From: Candidatus Acetothermia bacterium
GTDB lineage: Bacteria; Bipolaricaulota; Bipolaricaulia; RBG-16-55-9; JANLFV01
Assembly: GCA_028275195.1 (NCBI GenBank)
Contig: JAPWVC010000009.1
Coordinates: 1 to 21,019, forward strand
Length of the DNA stretch: 21,019 bases
Direction of reading: 5' to 3'
The position numbers were made by a program, and so were the translations under genes. Below, in pieces: positions 1 to 7,273 of this stretch. The notes under the pieces are model-generated. The model ran no database searches. It saw only the letters and a list, made by a program, of their open reading frames with translations, and was not told where the DNA came from. Position 1 is the first letter of the stretch; each line of letters starts with the position of its first letter.

Positions 1-168
1 TTGCTGACTTAGCCTTCATTTGGCCCATTATACCCCGTTCCCGCCCCCATGGAACATAATCGAGATCACCCTCGGCCCAGCCGCCCCGGTCAGCCTGGGG
101 GATGACCCAGGTCATGGCCCCCTCCCCTATGCCCTCCTACGATGAGAAGAAGAAAGGAGGCGCTAGTT
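1..168 (+). promoter_or_regulatory. Upstream region of the fumarase operon
   Basis: No coding sequence is supportable here. A possible weak promoter lies at the left edge: CTGACT at 4-9 and CATTAT at 26-31, 16 bp apart. A CATAAT at 55-60 is an alternative -10 without a convincing -35. GGTCA/TGACC half-sites occur at 88-92, 103-107 and 110-114; the last two form the dyad TGACC-CA-GGTCA. CCTGGG (94-99) and CCCAGG (106-111) could form a small hairpin. A strong Shine-Dalgarno, AAAGGAGG, lies at 153-160, 8 nt before the ATG at 169. The promoter assignment is uncertain. Confidence 0.35.
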
Positions 169-735
169 ATGCCCGAGGCGATCAGACTGAGGACCCCCTT
201 GCGTGAGGAGGCCATCGCTCGGCTGAGGATCGGGGATAAGGTCCTGCTGAATGGCGAGATTTATACCGGGCGGGACGCGGCCCACAAGAGGCTCATCGAT
301 TCCCTCGAGCGGGGCGAGCCGCCGCCCTTCCCACTCGAAGGGGCGGTCATCTACTATGTCGGGCCGGCCCCAGCCAAGCCGGGGATGCCCATCGGCCCAG
401 CCGGGCCGACGACGAGCTACCGGATGGACCCCTATACCCCTAAGCTCTTGGAGCGAGGATTGAAAGGGATGATCGGGAAGGGGAACCGCGGGAAGGAGGT
501 CCGCGAGGCGATCAAGAGGTATAAGGCCATCTACTTCATCTCCACCGGTGGGGCCGCAGCCTTGGTGGCGCAGCGGATCAAGCGGGCCGAAACCATCGCC
601 TATGAGGACCTCGGCCCGGAGGCGATCCAGCGCCTGGAGGTGGAGGACTTCCCGGTGATCGTCGCTAATGACATCTACGGCGGCGACATCTATGAGGAGG
701 GGATCAAGCGCTATAGAAAGGAGCCGGTGCTATGA
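169..735 (+). CDS. Fumarate hydratase class I, beta (C-terminal) subunit
   Basis: This is the smaller subunit of the two-subunit, [4Fe-4S] class I fumarase, which interconverts fumarate and (S)-malate in the cytoplasm. The 188-residue protein shows the family signatures GPTTSYRMD (residues 79-87), a KGMIGKG segment just after, and STGGAAALVA (125-134); these contribute substrate-binding residues in the C-terminal half of single-chain enzymes. I chose the ATG at 169 over the in-frame ATG at 142 because AAAGGAGG at 153-160 lies 8 nt before it and would fall inside the longer form. The TGA stop overlaps the alpha-subunit ATG (ATGA), so the two are probably translationally coupled. Placing beta before alpha reverses the commoner order. 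L-tartrate dehydratase beta is a related alternative, but fumarase is more likely because the closest motifs are those of fumarases and no tartrate genes are nearby. Confidence 0.9.
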   Translation: MPEAIRLRTPLREEAIARLRIGDKVLLNGEIYTGRDAAHKRLIDSLERGEPPPFPLEGAVIYYVGPAPAKPGMPIGPAGPTTSYRMDPYTPKLLERGLKGMIGKGNRGKEVREAIKRYKAIYFISTGGAAALVAQRIKRAETIAYEDLGPEAIQRLEVEDFPVIVANDIYGGDIYEEGIKRYRKEPVL

Positions 736-1574
736 GGGAACTGGAGGCGAGCGCGCTGATCGGGCCGGTCAAGGAGGCCCTACTGGAGATCAATTACGAG
801 ACCCCGCCGGAGACGATGGAGCGCCTCCGCAGGGCCTTGGCGACCGAGGTCTCGGAGGCCGGGCGAGCGGCAATGGAGGATATCGTCCGGAACCGCGAGA
901 TCGCCGCCAAGGAGCGGCTGGCGATGTGCCAGGACACGGGGATGGCGGTGATCTTCGCGGAGATCGGCCAGGAGGTTCATCTCCGCGGCGACATCCGCGG
1001 GGCCATCAATGAGGGAGTCCGGCAGGCCTATCAAGAGGGTTATCTCCGGAAGTCGGTCGTGGCCGACCCCCTCTTCGAGCGGAAGAATACCCTTGACAAT
1101 ACCCCGGCGATCATCCATTTCGACCTCGTCCCCGGGGATAAAATAAGGCTGATCGTGGCAGCCAAGGGGGCAGGGAGCGAGAACATGAGCACCGTCAAGA
1201 TGCTCACCCCCGCCGCGGGCCTCGCGGGGGTGAAGCGCGAGGTGGTGGAGTTCGTGGAGAAAGCCGGGCCGAACCCCTGTCCCCCGATCGTGGTGGGAAT
1301 CGGGATCGGTGGAGACCTGGAGCTGGCGGCCCTCCTGGCGAAGAAGGCCCTGATGCGGAAAATGGGCCAACGGAACCCCGATCCGCGCTACGCCAAGCTA
1401 GAAGAGGAGCTGCTTTCGGCGATCAACCGGACCGGGATCGGCCCCCAGGGCCTCGGGGGGATCAACACGGCCATGGATGTCCGGATCGAATACTTCCCGA
1501 CCCACATCGCCGAATTGCCTCTAGCGATCAACATCGACTGCCACCTCCATCGGCATAAGGAGGTCATCATCTAG
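732..1574 (+). CDS. Fumarate hydratase class I, alpha (N-terminal) subunit
   Basis: This is the iron-sulfur-cluster-bearing catalytic subunit of class I fumarase, 280 residues. Three cysteines sit in the contexts expected for the site-differentiated [4Fe-4S] cluster: C66 in MCQDTG, C183 in NPCPP and C270 in IDCHLHRH. The motif KGAGSENMS (145-153) is also characteristic. The cluster's open iron binds substrate and makes these enzymes oxygen-sensitive, consistent with an anaerobic or microaerophilic host. The start codon overlaps the beta-subunit stop by 4 nt, so both come from one message in equimolar coupling. The gene ends in TAG at 1572-1574 directly after the expected conserved C-terminus, which shows that TAG serves as a normal stop in this genome. 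TtdA (tartrate dehydratase alpha) is the main alternative and would share these motifs. Confidence 0.92.
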   Translation: MRELEASALIGPVKEALLEINYETPPETMERLRRALATEVSEAGRAAMEDIVRNREIAAKERLAMCQDTGMAVIFAEIGQEVHLRGDIRGAINEGVRQAYQEGYLRKSVVADPLFERKNTLDNTPAIIHFDLVPGDKIRLIVAAKGAGSENMSTVKMLTPAAGLAGVKREVVEFVEKAGPNPCPPIVVGIGIGGDLELAALLAKKALMRKMGQRNPDPRYAKLEEELLSAINRTGIGPQGLGGINTAMDVRIEYFPTHIAELPLAINIDCHLHRHKEVII

Positions 1575-1661
1575 ATCCTGGTTCTAGCGCCAGCCGACCG
1601 GCCTAGCCCAGCCATTAAAGCCCTGCGGGCGGCTTGGGGTCTGTGGCGAGCCTTCGCAGAT

Positions 1662-1714
1662 TCCACAATTGGCCTACCAAAGCTCCACAATTCCTCCACA
1701 ATCTCGGGTATAAT
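1662..1714 (+). promoter_or_regulatory. Promoter with 11-bp-phased direct repeats upstream of the Cys-rich gene
   Basis: TCCACAAT occurs exactly three times, at 1662-1669, 1684-1691 and 1695-1702. The start-to-start distances are 22 and 11 bp, so the copies fall on one helix face. The skipped slot at 1673 holds a degenerate copy (CCTACCAA, 4 of 8 matches). A perfect TATAAT -10 follows at 1709-1714. No recognisable -35 exists: its expected position lies inside the repeats. OmpR/PhoB-family activators bind 11-bp-spaced direct repeats at the -35 position, and a gene for such a regulator lies at 2550. The repeats and the -10 are seen directly; the identity of the regulator is inferred. Confidence 0.72.
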
Positions 1715-1735
1715 AAATGGCGAAAGGAGGGGATG

Positions 1736-2461
1736 ATGCACAAGCGTATAACCCTGATGGGTGTGGCAGCCCTGCTTTTGGCGCTGCTGGTCGAGCTCCC
1801 AGGAGCGGGCTTCCGGGCCCAGGCCGATGAGCCGGCCCCTGTGCTTGTGTCCCAGACCCAGACTCAGACCCAGAGCCAGACCGAGAGCACCACCTTAGAG
1901 GAAGCCGTGCCCGAATCCGAATCGGAGACCTTCCTCGAGGCGCTGGCGGGGAAGCTGGGGGTCACGGTCGAGCGGCTGGAGCAGGCGCTCAAAGAGACGA
2001 AGAAGGAGCTGATCGAGGCGTGGGTGGACCAGTGGGCGAAGGAGATGAAGGAGTGGGTGGACAACCGGGCGAAGGAGTTGAAGGAGCGATTAACCCAAGC
2101 TGAGCCCCAGCGGTTACTGAGGCTGACCAAGAAGGGAGTAGTCCAGGAGCTGAAGGAGCGGCTCCGGCTCCGGGCTCGGGCAGAGGCTCAGGCCCAATTG
2201 GAAAAGGAGAAGAAGCTCGTCAGCCCTACCCCGCCGCGGCCCCAGCTCCCGGGGTATCCCTACTGGTATTGGCCCTACCCCTGCGACTGCTATTGCTGTT
2301 GCTGCTGCTACCCTGACCGTTATTACGAGATGCCCATCCCGCTCCGGCCTCAGCTCCAGTTGAAGCGGGGCTACTGGGTCTGGCCCCAGGGCCAGCCTTG
2401 GCCTTGGTTCTGGTTCCAGTTGCCCCTCCCCGAGGTCACACCCCAGCCCGAGGAGAAGTAA
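1736..2461 (+). CDS. Secreted coiled-coil protein with a Cys7 cluster and a Trp/Tyr-rich tail; family unknown
   Basis: I do not recognise a named family. The 241-residue protein has a Sec signal peptide (HKR, hydrophobic core 7-22, probable cleavage after A28-Q-A30) and then a Gln/Thr linker (residues 39-52). A predicted helix begins with FLEALAGKLGVTVERLEQAL, resembling short helical modules of other exported bacterial proteins. A charged, probably coiled-coil stretch follows to about residue 160. The C-terminal third is Pro/aromatic and holds CDCYCCCCCY (183-192), with seven cysteines in nine residues, flanked by YPYWYWPYP and, at 214-227, alternating Trp/Pro/Phe. The cysteines could bind metal or carry disulfides outside the membrane; this is inference. 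The ATG at 1736 is preferred because AGGAGG at 1725-1730 lies 5 nt before it; the ATG at 1733 is too close. It precedes a two-component pair and may be its target or sensor accessory. Confidence 0.75.
   Translation: MHKRITLMGVAALLLALLVELPGAGFRAQADEPAPVLVSQTQTQTQSQTESTTLEEAVPESESETFLEALAGKLGVTVERLEQALKETKKELIEAWVDQWAKEMKEWVDNRAKELKERLTQAEPQRLLRLTKKGVVQELKERLRLRARAEAQAQLEKEKKLVSPTPPRPQLPGYPYWYWPYPCDCYCCCCCYPDRYYEMPIPLRPQLQLKRGYWVWPQGQPWPWFWFQLPLPEVTPQPEEK
1853..1882 (+). repeat. Five tandem hexamers (CAGACY) inside the Cys-rich gene
   Basis: Five consecutive 6-bp units read CAGACC, CAGACT, CAGACC, CAGAGC, CAGACC. They encode a Gln-Thr/Ser linker just after the mature N-terminus. Because the unit is a multiple of three, slippage would change linker length without shifting the frame. 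Confidence 0.8.
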
Positions 2462-2489
2462 CCTCGCGCAGGGAGTTAAAGGATGGACA

Positions 2490-2529
2490 GGGGGCGAGGC
2501 TCAAGTTAGGTCAAGGGGGCCTCGCCCCT
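2490..2529 (+). terminator. GC-rich hairpin between the Cys-rich gene and the response regulator
   Basis: GGGGCGAGGC (2491-2500) is a perfect inverted repeat of GCCTCGCCCC (2519-2528). The stem can be extended by G-U and C-G pairs on the inside. The loop region contains TCAAG twice, 10 bp apart (2501 and 2511). No T-run follows, so this is at best a weak or partial terminator, or an mRNA-processing or stabilising structure separating the first gene from the two-component genes. The dyad is certain; its function is not. Confidence 0.4.
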
Positions 2530-2549
2530 CCCGCTCGAGGGAGTTTATC

Positions 2550-3242
2550 ATGGAAGGACTGAAGAAGATCTTGGTCATCGAGGATGAGGAGAGGATCGTC
2601 ACGCTCGTCCGGGCCTACCTCGAGCGAGCAGGCTATCGTGTCCTCGCGGCCTATGACGGCAAGGCCGGGCTGGAGCTGTTCTATCGCGAGCGCCCGGCCT
2701 TGGTGATCCTAGACCTGATGCTCCCCGAGGTCGACGGGCTCGATCTCGCCCGGCGGATCCGCCAGGAGTCCGATGTCCCGCTGATCATGCTCACTGCCCG
2801 GGCGGAGGAGGCTGACCGGGTGACCGGCCTGGAGCTCGGGGCCGACGACTATATCACTAAGCCCTTCAGCCTGAGGGAGCTGGTGGCCCGGGTCCGAGCG
2901 GTCCTCCGCCGGGCGGAAGGGGGCCTCGCCCCGCCCCAGCGGCTCGAGCGGGGCGATCTGGTGATAGATCTCGAGGCCCGCCAGGTTGAAGTCGCAGGGC
3001 GGCTCGTCGAGCTCACCCCGACAGAGTTCGATCTCTTGGTCGCCTTGGCCCGTCACCCCGGGCGGGTGTTCAACCGGCTCCAGCTCCTCGAGGCGATCAA
3101 TCGCTACCCCAGCGAGGGGCTGGCCCGGACCGTCGATACCCACATCAAGAACCTCCGGAAGAAGCTCGAGCCGGACCCTGAAAACCCTCGCTATATCCAG
3201 ACGGTCCACGGGATCGGGTATCGCTTCCGGAAGGAGGGCTGA
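2550..3242 (+). CDS. OmpR/PhoB-family response regulator
   Basis: This is a DNA-binding response regulator of 230 residues. The N-terminal receiver domain (about 5-118) has the acidic pair E11-D12, phospho-acceptor D55 in LDLMLPEVDG, T82 and K104 in ITKPF. After a short linker comes a winged-helix domain (about 133-229) with LTPTEFDLL and the recognition region VDTHIKNLRKKL, ending in the typical TVHGIGYRF. GAGGGAG at 2537-2543 places the ATG at 2550. The sensor kinase ATG follows the TGA with no gap, so the two form a cognate pair. OmpR-class proteins bind 11-bp direct repeats, which matches the array at 1662-1705 upstream of the neighbouring Cys-rich gene. The trigger signal cannot be read from the sequence. 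Confidence 0.95.
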   Translation: MEGLKKILVIEDEERIVTLVRAYLERAGYRVLAAYDGKAGLELFYRERPALVILDLMLPEVDGLDLARRIRQESDVPLIMLTARAEEADRVTGLELGADDYITKPFSLRELVARVRAVLRRAEGGLAPPQRLERGDLVIDLEARQVEVAGRLVELTPTEFDLLVALARHPGRVFNRLQLLEAINRYPSEGLARTVDTHIKNLRKKLEPDPENPRYIQTVHGIGYRFRKEG

Positions 3243-4592
3243 ATGTCCTTCAGGCTTAAGCTCTTCGGCTCACTCATCTTGGTGATCTTGGTGGCCATCT
3301 TGGCCGTCTACCTGATCGCTCACCGCTCTACCGCCGAGCAGTTCCGCCTCTATGTCATCCGTGGCGAGGCCCTCCGCCTCGAGGCCCTAAAGAGCGCCTT
3401 GATCGACTACTACCGGGAGCACGGGGGCTGGGAGGGCGTGCGGGAGTTCCTCGCCCAGGGCCCTCTCCCCGGAGGGCTGGTCCAGGCTCTCCGCCCGAGG
3501 CTCATCCTCCTCGGGCCAGACGAAAGGGTCCTGGTCGCACCGGACCCGCGCCTCCTCGGCCAGCGGCTCCCCAAGGGGCTAGCCCAGGAGGGCCTCCCGC
3601 TCAATGTGGAAGGGCGGAGGGTCGGAGCCCTCCTCTCCGGCCCGGTCGTGAGCCAGGTCCTCGAGCCGATCGAGCGAGGCTTCTTGAGCTCAGTCAACCG
3701 CTCCCTCTTGCTCGGCGGGCTCGTGGCCCTCGCGGCCGCACTGGCCCTCGGGGCCGTCCTCCTCCGCCAGCTCACCACGCCACTGAAGGAGCTGACGGCC
3801 GCGACCGAGCGGATCGCCGCCGGCGATCGGGAATGGCAGGTCCGGATCAAATCCAAGGATGAGTTCGGCCAGCTCGGAGAGGCCTTCAACCGGATGGCTA
3901 TGAGCCTCAAGCGCTCAGAGGAACTCCGCCGGAGGATGCTCGCCGACATCTCTCATGAGTTGCGGACCCCGCTCACGGTGATCAGGGGCGAGCTGGAGGC
4001 CCTCAGGGATGGGGTCTTCTCCCCGACCCCGGAGAAGCTGGCCGAGCTCGAAGAGGAGGCCAAGCTCATCGACCGGCTGGTCGAAGACTTGCATGAGCTG
4101 GCTCTAGCCGAGGCCGGCGAGCTCCGGCTCGAGCGGGGCCCGACCGACCTTGGGAGGCTGGTCGAGCGGCTGGCCGGGCGGGTCCGCGGAAGGCTAGCAG
4201 AGGAAGGGATCGAGCTGGTGGTCGAGCTCCCCGCGGGCCTGCCGAAGTTGAACTTGGACTCCGACCGGATCGAGCAAGTCTTACACAACCTCTTGAGCAA
4301 TGCCGAGCGCTACACCCCTGAGGGCGGGAGGATCACACTCGCCGTCGAGGACCGGCCCAGTGAAATTATCGTGAGCGTGGCCGACACGGGGAAAGGCATA
4401 TCTCCGGAGGAACTCCCCCGCATCTTCGAGAGGTTCTACCGCGGGGAGCAGTCCCGTTCCCGGCGGCATGGCGGAGCCGGGCTGGGGCTGGCGATCGCCA
4501 AGCAACTGGTCGAGGCCCACGGCGGGCGGATCTGGGCCGAGTCCTCACCCGGCAAGGGGACGAAGGTCAGCTTCGCCCTGCCGAAGGCTTAA
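3243..4592 (+). CDS. Membrane sensor histidine kinase
   Basis: This is the transmembrane sensor kinase (449 residues) paired with the regulator just upstream. Order of parts: transmembrane segment 1 (about 7-26); an extracytoplasmic sensor region of roughly 125 residues with no recognisable ligand-binding motif; transmembrane segment 2 (about 154-175); a HAMP linker (about 176-228); the dimerisation/phosphotransfer helix with H238 in ISHELRTPL; and the ATPase domain with an N box (HNLLSNAERY, N353), G1 box (DTGKGIS, 381-387), F box (IFERFYRG) and G2 box (GGAGLGLAI, 410-418). All catalytic elements are intact. The start codon abuts the regulator's stop. The architecture is like BaeS/PhoR-type envelope-stress or nutrient sensors. 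With the secreted Cys-rich protein upstream, an envelope signal is a reasonable inference. Confidence 0.95.
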   Translation: MSFRLKLFGSLILVILVAILAVYLIAHRSTAEQFRLYVIRGEALRLEALKSALIDYYREHGGWEGVREFLAQGPLPGGLVQALRPRLILLGPDERVLVAPDPRLLGQRLPKGLAQEGLPLNVEGRRVGALLSGPVVSQVLEPIERGFLSSVNRSLLLGGLVALAAALALGAVLLRQLTTPLKELTAATERIAAGDREWQVRIKSKDEFGQLGEAFNRMAMSLKRSEELRRRMLADISHELRTPLTVIRGELEALRDGVFSPTPEKLAELEEEAKLIDRLVEDLHELALAEAGELRLERGPTDLGRLVERLAGRVRGRLAEEGIELVVELPAGLPKLNLDSDRIEQVLHNLLSNAERYTPEGGRITLAVEDRPSEIIVSVADTGKGISPEELPRIFERFYRGEQSRSRRHGGAGLGLAIAKQLVEAHGGRIWAESSPGKGTKVSFALPKA

Positions 4593-4618
4593 AAATTTAA
4601 ATCCGGCCCCACGGCCAG
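4591..4618 (-). terminator. Probable intrinsic terminator of the tldD-tldE-protease operon
   Basis: Read on the minus strand, CTGGCC-GTGG-GGCCGG forms a 6-bp stem (one T-G pair) with a tetraloop, followed by the T-rich ATTTAAATTTTT. It lies 56 nt beyond the stop of the minus-strand protease gene. The T-tract overlaps the stop codon of the convergent kinase gene. Confidence 0.6.
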
Positions 4619-4673
4619 GCGGCCCGAGCGGGCGGCAAAGGGCGATCCACCAATAGCTTAAAGGGCCCTTATC

Positions 4674-5960
4674 TCAATCCCGCCAAGTCACATAGGTCTG
4701 GACCAGCTCCCAATAGAGGCTGGCGAAATCCTCAAATGCCCTCGCCGCGTAGAGCCTCGGGAGCTTGGCGAATTCGGCTTCGAAGGCCTGGATCAGCTCC
4801 GGCCGGTCGCGATGATAGTCCTGGACATAGCTCTGGAGATACTCGCTATACCGGAGGGCCCGGGCCGTCGTCGCGGCGGTCGCGAGGAGGTTCTCCCGAT
4901 CGCTCAGATACTCCCGGAGGGCCGCCCCTGCGGCCTCGTCGAACCGGCCCTCAATGAGGGTCCGGGCCGCCTCGAACAGCTCTTCCGCCCGCTCAGGGTC
5001 GGCCAAGAGCGGCCGGAGAAAGATATAGCGGGCTAGGACCTGATCGAGCTTGAACTCATAGGCCGCCCGGGCATTGGCCGTCACCTCGACCTCCGCTAGG
5101 GCTTGTTTCCATTCGGCCTCGAGCTCGCTGAGCCCGGCACCGTAATGGCGTTGGAAGAGCGCTTCGAGCCTCTCCCGCTGATCGTAAGGTGGGCGAAGAT
5201 CCCGGTAAAACTGGAGGAAGCTCTCCCAGCCGCCCCGAGCCACGAGGAAATTGATAAAGCTCGCCCCGACCTCGTAGGTGAACTTCCAGTAGCCGCCGCG
5301 GGCAAAGTAGTCCTGGAAGAGGCTGGGTCCATACCCCTCCAGGAAGAGCTTGACGAACTGCTCGCTCAGCCCGAGCTGCCACTCATTGGGGACACCGTCG
5401 AGCCGGTAGCCGACATAGCTCGCGAGCCCCTCGAGGAGGAAGGTCGGCGGGCTATTCGGGATGAGGGAGAAGTCGAGCACATGAGTGAACTCGTGCAATG
5501 CGACATACTCGGTGCTATCGAATGTGAGGTAGACGGCGATCGGGTTGACCTCGCCCGAGCGGATCAGTTCCGCCACCTCATCTTGAAAGATGGGGAGGAA
5601 GCCCCCGACATTGGCGGAGCAGATGAGGCAGCCGGAGGCCTCCTGATACTCCTCGAGTGAGGGATAAATGAAGAGATAGACCTCCCCTTGAGCCTTGGGG
5701 TCGTAGTCTAGCTGGAGGAAGGCCTCTGCGCTGTGGAAGAGCCCCTCCAGGCGGACGGCCTCGCTCCTTAGGCTCCGGAGGTAGAGGCCCAAACCGTCCG
5801 CGCTTCCGAGCTGAGGGGGCCCTTCGGCTCTCGGGAAGTGGACCACCAAGTCGGCGGCCTCGAAGGCGAGCCAATCATCCAGAGCCCCGGCGAGGGCCAG
5901 AACAGCAAGGAGAGCCGAGAAGATGAGGCCCGCGCCGAGGATGAGGAGCCGCTTGCTCAT
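4674..5960 (-). CDS. Membrane-anchored zinc metalloprotease, peptidase MA-like (gluzincin)
   Basis: This is a 428-residue protein with an N-terminal signal anchor (about 4-27, after MSKR) and an extracytoplasmic catalytic domain. The zinc motif is H156-E-F-T-H160 in VALHEFTHVLDF, with the probable third ligand E177 in LLEGLASYVGY, the arrangement seen in peptidase MA-like gluzincins. A CLIC pair (C111, C114) lies before the active site and could form a disulfide. The C-terminal 140 residues are helical and contain no clear domain. The substrate is unknown. The ATG at 5960 overlaps the tldE stop as ATGA, so I prefer it to upstream in-frame starts. It is the last gene of a tldD-tldE-protease operon, ending before a terminator at 4591-4618. 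Coupling with TldD/TldE suggests a joint role in peptide processing or turnover, but this is inference. Confidence 0.8.
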   Translation of the reverse strand: MSKRLLILGAGLIFSALLAVLALAGALDDWLAFEAADLVVHFPRAEGPPQLGSADGLGLYLRSLRSEAVRLEGLFHSAEAFLQLDYDPKAQGEVYLFIYPSLEEYQEASGCLICSANVGGFLPIFQDEVAELIRSGEVNPIAVYLTFDSTEYVALHEFTHVLDFSLIPNSPPTFLLEGLASYVGYRLDGVPNEWQLGLSEQFVKLFLEGYGPSLFQDYFARGGYWKFTYEVGASFINFLVARGGWESFLQFYRDLRPPYDQRERLEALFQRHYGAGLSELEAEWKQALAEVEVTANARAAYEFKLDQVLARYIFLRPLLADPERAEELFEAARTLIEGRFDEAAGAALREYLSDRENLLATAATTARALRYSEYLQSYVQDYHRDRPELIQAFEAEFAKLPRLYAARAFEDFASLYWELVQTYVTWRD

Positions 5961-7273
5961 TGGCTGGCGACGCCTACTCCATCGACGAGGATCGCCGGGG
6001 CCCGAAAGAGGCCGTGGGCCCACTCGACCTCGCGCCCCAACTCGATGAGCCTCCCCTTGAGCAGCTCATAGACATTCCCGGCGATCATGGTGTTCTTCAC
6101 TCTCCCGAGGACCTCGCCATCCCGGACATAGAACCCAACGGCGACATTGTTGGAGAACTCCCCGGAGGCGATGTTCCCCTGCCCCAGCCCGATCACCTGG
6201 TCGACGATCAACCCTTCCTTGAGCCCCGCGATTAGCTCCTTGAAGGTCTTCTCGCCCCCGGCGACCGTCCAGGTCGTGGGCGCGACCTCCGGGGGATTCT
6301 TGAAGTCCCGCCCCCCGAGGAGGCTGCCCTTGAAGCCGTTCCCTGTGGAGGCCGTCTTGGCCAGCCCGGCGGTCTTCAGGTCATAAAGGAACTGGCCGAC
6401 CTTCCCGCGATCGATCAGGACCTTCCTGGAGGTGGGGACACCCTCATCGTCGAAGCGGCTGGAGCGGGGTGCGAAGGGGACCGTCCCATCATCGGTGAGG
6501 GTGAGCCGGGGATCGAAGGCTTGCTCCCCGAGCTTACCCGCCAGGGGCGAGACCCCCAAGAGGACGCTCTTCCCGCTCAGTCCCACGACCAATGGGAGGA
6601 GCAGGACCAGGGCCCCCCTGGGGGTGAATAGGACCGGCATGGCTTTAGTCTCGACTCGTGCGAGCCGCTCGCACCACCGGAGTCGCTCGATCAGGGAGTC
6701 GGCGAGCTGGAGATGATCGACCCCTTTCAAAGTCCGCGAAGCCGCATCGTCGTAGATGATTAGGATATCCCCCTCCTCGGTCCGCTGGGCCATCACCGAG
6801 AGGGCCAGGCCGGTCCCGCGCTCCTGGAGCTCCTGTCCCTCCGTGGTTTGAAGGAGGAGCTCCTCCACCCCGCGGCTGAGGGAGACCATAAGGTTCAAGT
6901 CCGGGTTGTAGGCCTTGATCCGGTCGACGATCTCCTCGCCCATGGCGATCAGCCGCTCAACCCCGAGTCGCTCCACCTCGGGATCGAAGCACTCGACCTG
7001 GGGCGGCGTGGCCTTCGCGGCGAAGCGGAAAGGAGCAGGGTCCCCGAACTCCGCTGAAGCGAGGGCATTCTCGATCAAGGGCTCTGGGTCCTTCAGATCG
7101 GTCGTGGTGGAGTAGCCCAGCCTCCCATCCCTGATGAGGCGGAGGGCCCTTCCCGCCTGCTCGACGCTCTTGGCCGACTCCAGCTCGCCCGCGCGGAACT
7201 GGACTAACGCCCCCCAGCTCTTGAGCTCGTAGAGCTCGGCACTCTCGACCTTCCCATGAAGCCCCTCTAGCAT
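5957..7273 (-). CDS. pmbA: TldE/PmbA-type subunit of the TldD/TldE metalloprotease
   Basis: This is the non-catalytic partner of TldD (438 residues). The TldD/TldE heterodimer unfolds and degrades small peptides; in Escherichia coli it trims the microcin B17 leader and degrades the antitoxin CcdA. Family features include SRFDDEGVPTSRKVLIDRG, the segment with TASTGNGFKG, and the C-terminal IASGEFSNNVAVGFYVRDGE stretch. It lacks the HExxxH motif, as expected for TldE. The start ATG at 7273 lies inside the end of tldD (7-nt overlap), and its own stop overlaps the next gene by 4 nt, so all three are probably translated in a coupled manner. No peptide precursor is visible nearby. The assignment to the TldD/PmbA superfamily is firm; which substrate it handles is not known. 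Confidence 0.93.
   Translation of the reverse strand: MLEGLHGKVESAELYELKSWGALVQFRAGELESAKSVEQAGRALRLIRDGRLGYSTTTDLKDPEPLIENALASAEFGDPAPFRFAAKATPPQVECFDPEVERLGVERLIAMGEEIVDRIKAYNPDLNLMVSLSRGVEELLLQTTEGQELQERGTGLALSVMAQRTEEGDILIIYDDAASRTLKGVDHLQLADSLIERLRWCERLARVETKAMPVLFTPRGALVLLLPLVVGLSGKSVLLGVSPLAGKLGEQAFDPRLTLTDDGTVPFAPRSSRFDDEGVPTSRKVLIDRGKVGQFLYDLKTAGLAKTASTGNGFKGSLLGGRDFKNPPEVAPTTWTVAGGEKTFKELIAGLKEGLIVDQVIGLGQGNIASGEFSNNVAVGFYVRDGEVLGRVKNTMIAGNVYELLKGRLIELGREVEWAHGLFRAPAILVDGVGVASQ

Noticed and set aside
169..1574. L-tartrate dehydratase rather than fumarase
   Set aside because: The families share motifs and cannot be fully separated by eye, but no tartrate transport or regulatory genes are nearby and the sequences read as typical two-subunit fumarase.
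2282..2308. Cys-rich protein as a ribosomally made peptide precursor for TldD/TldE
   Set aside because: The protein is 241 residues with a Sec signal peptide and a long coiled coil, is over 4 kb away in another operon, and no modification enzyme is nearby.
4619..4673. Terminator for the sensor kinase on the plus strand (GCCCG-AG-CGGGC and AAGGGCCCTT)
   Set aside because: The first stem has a two-base loop and no T-run after it, and the second is a loopless palindrome.
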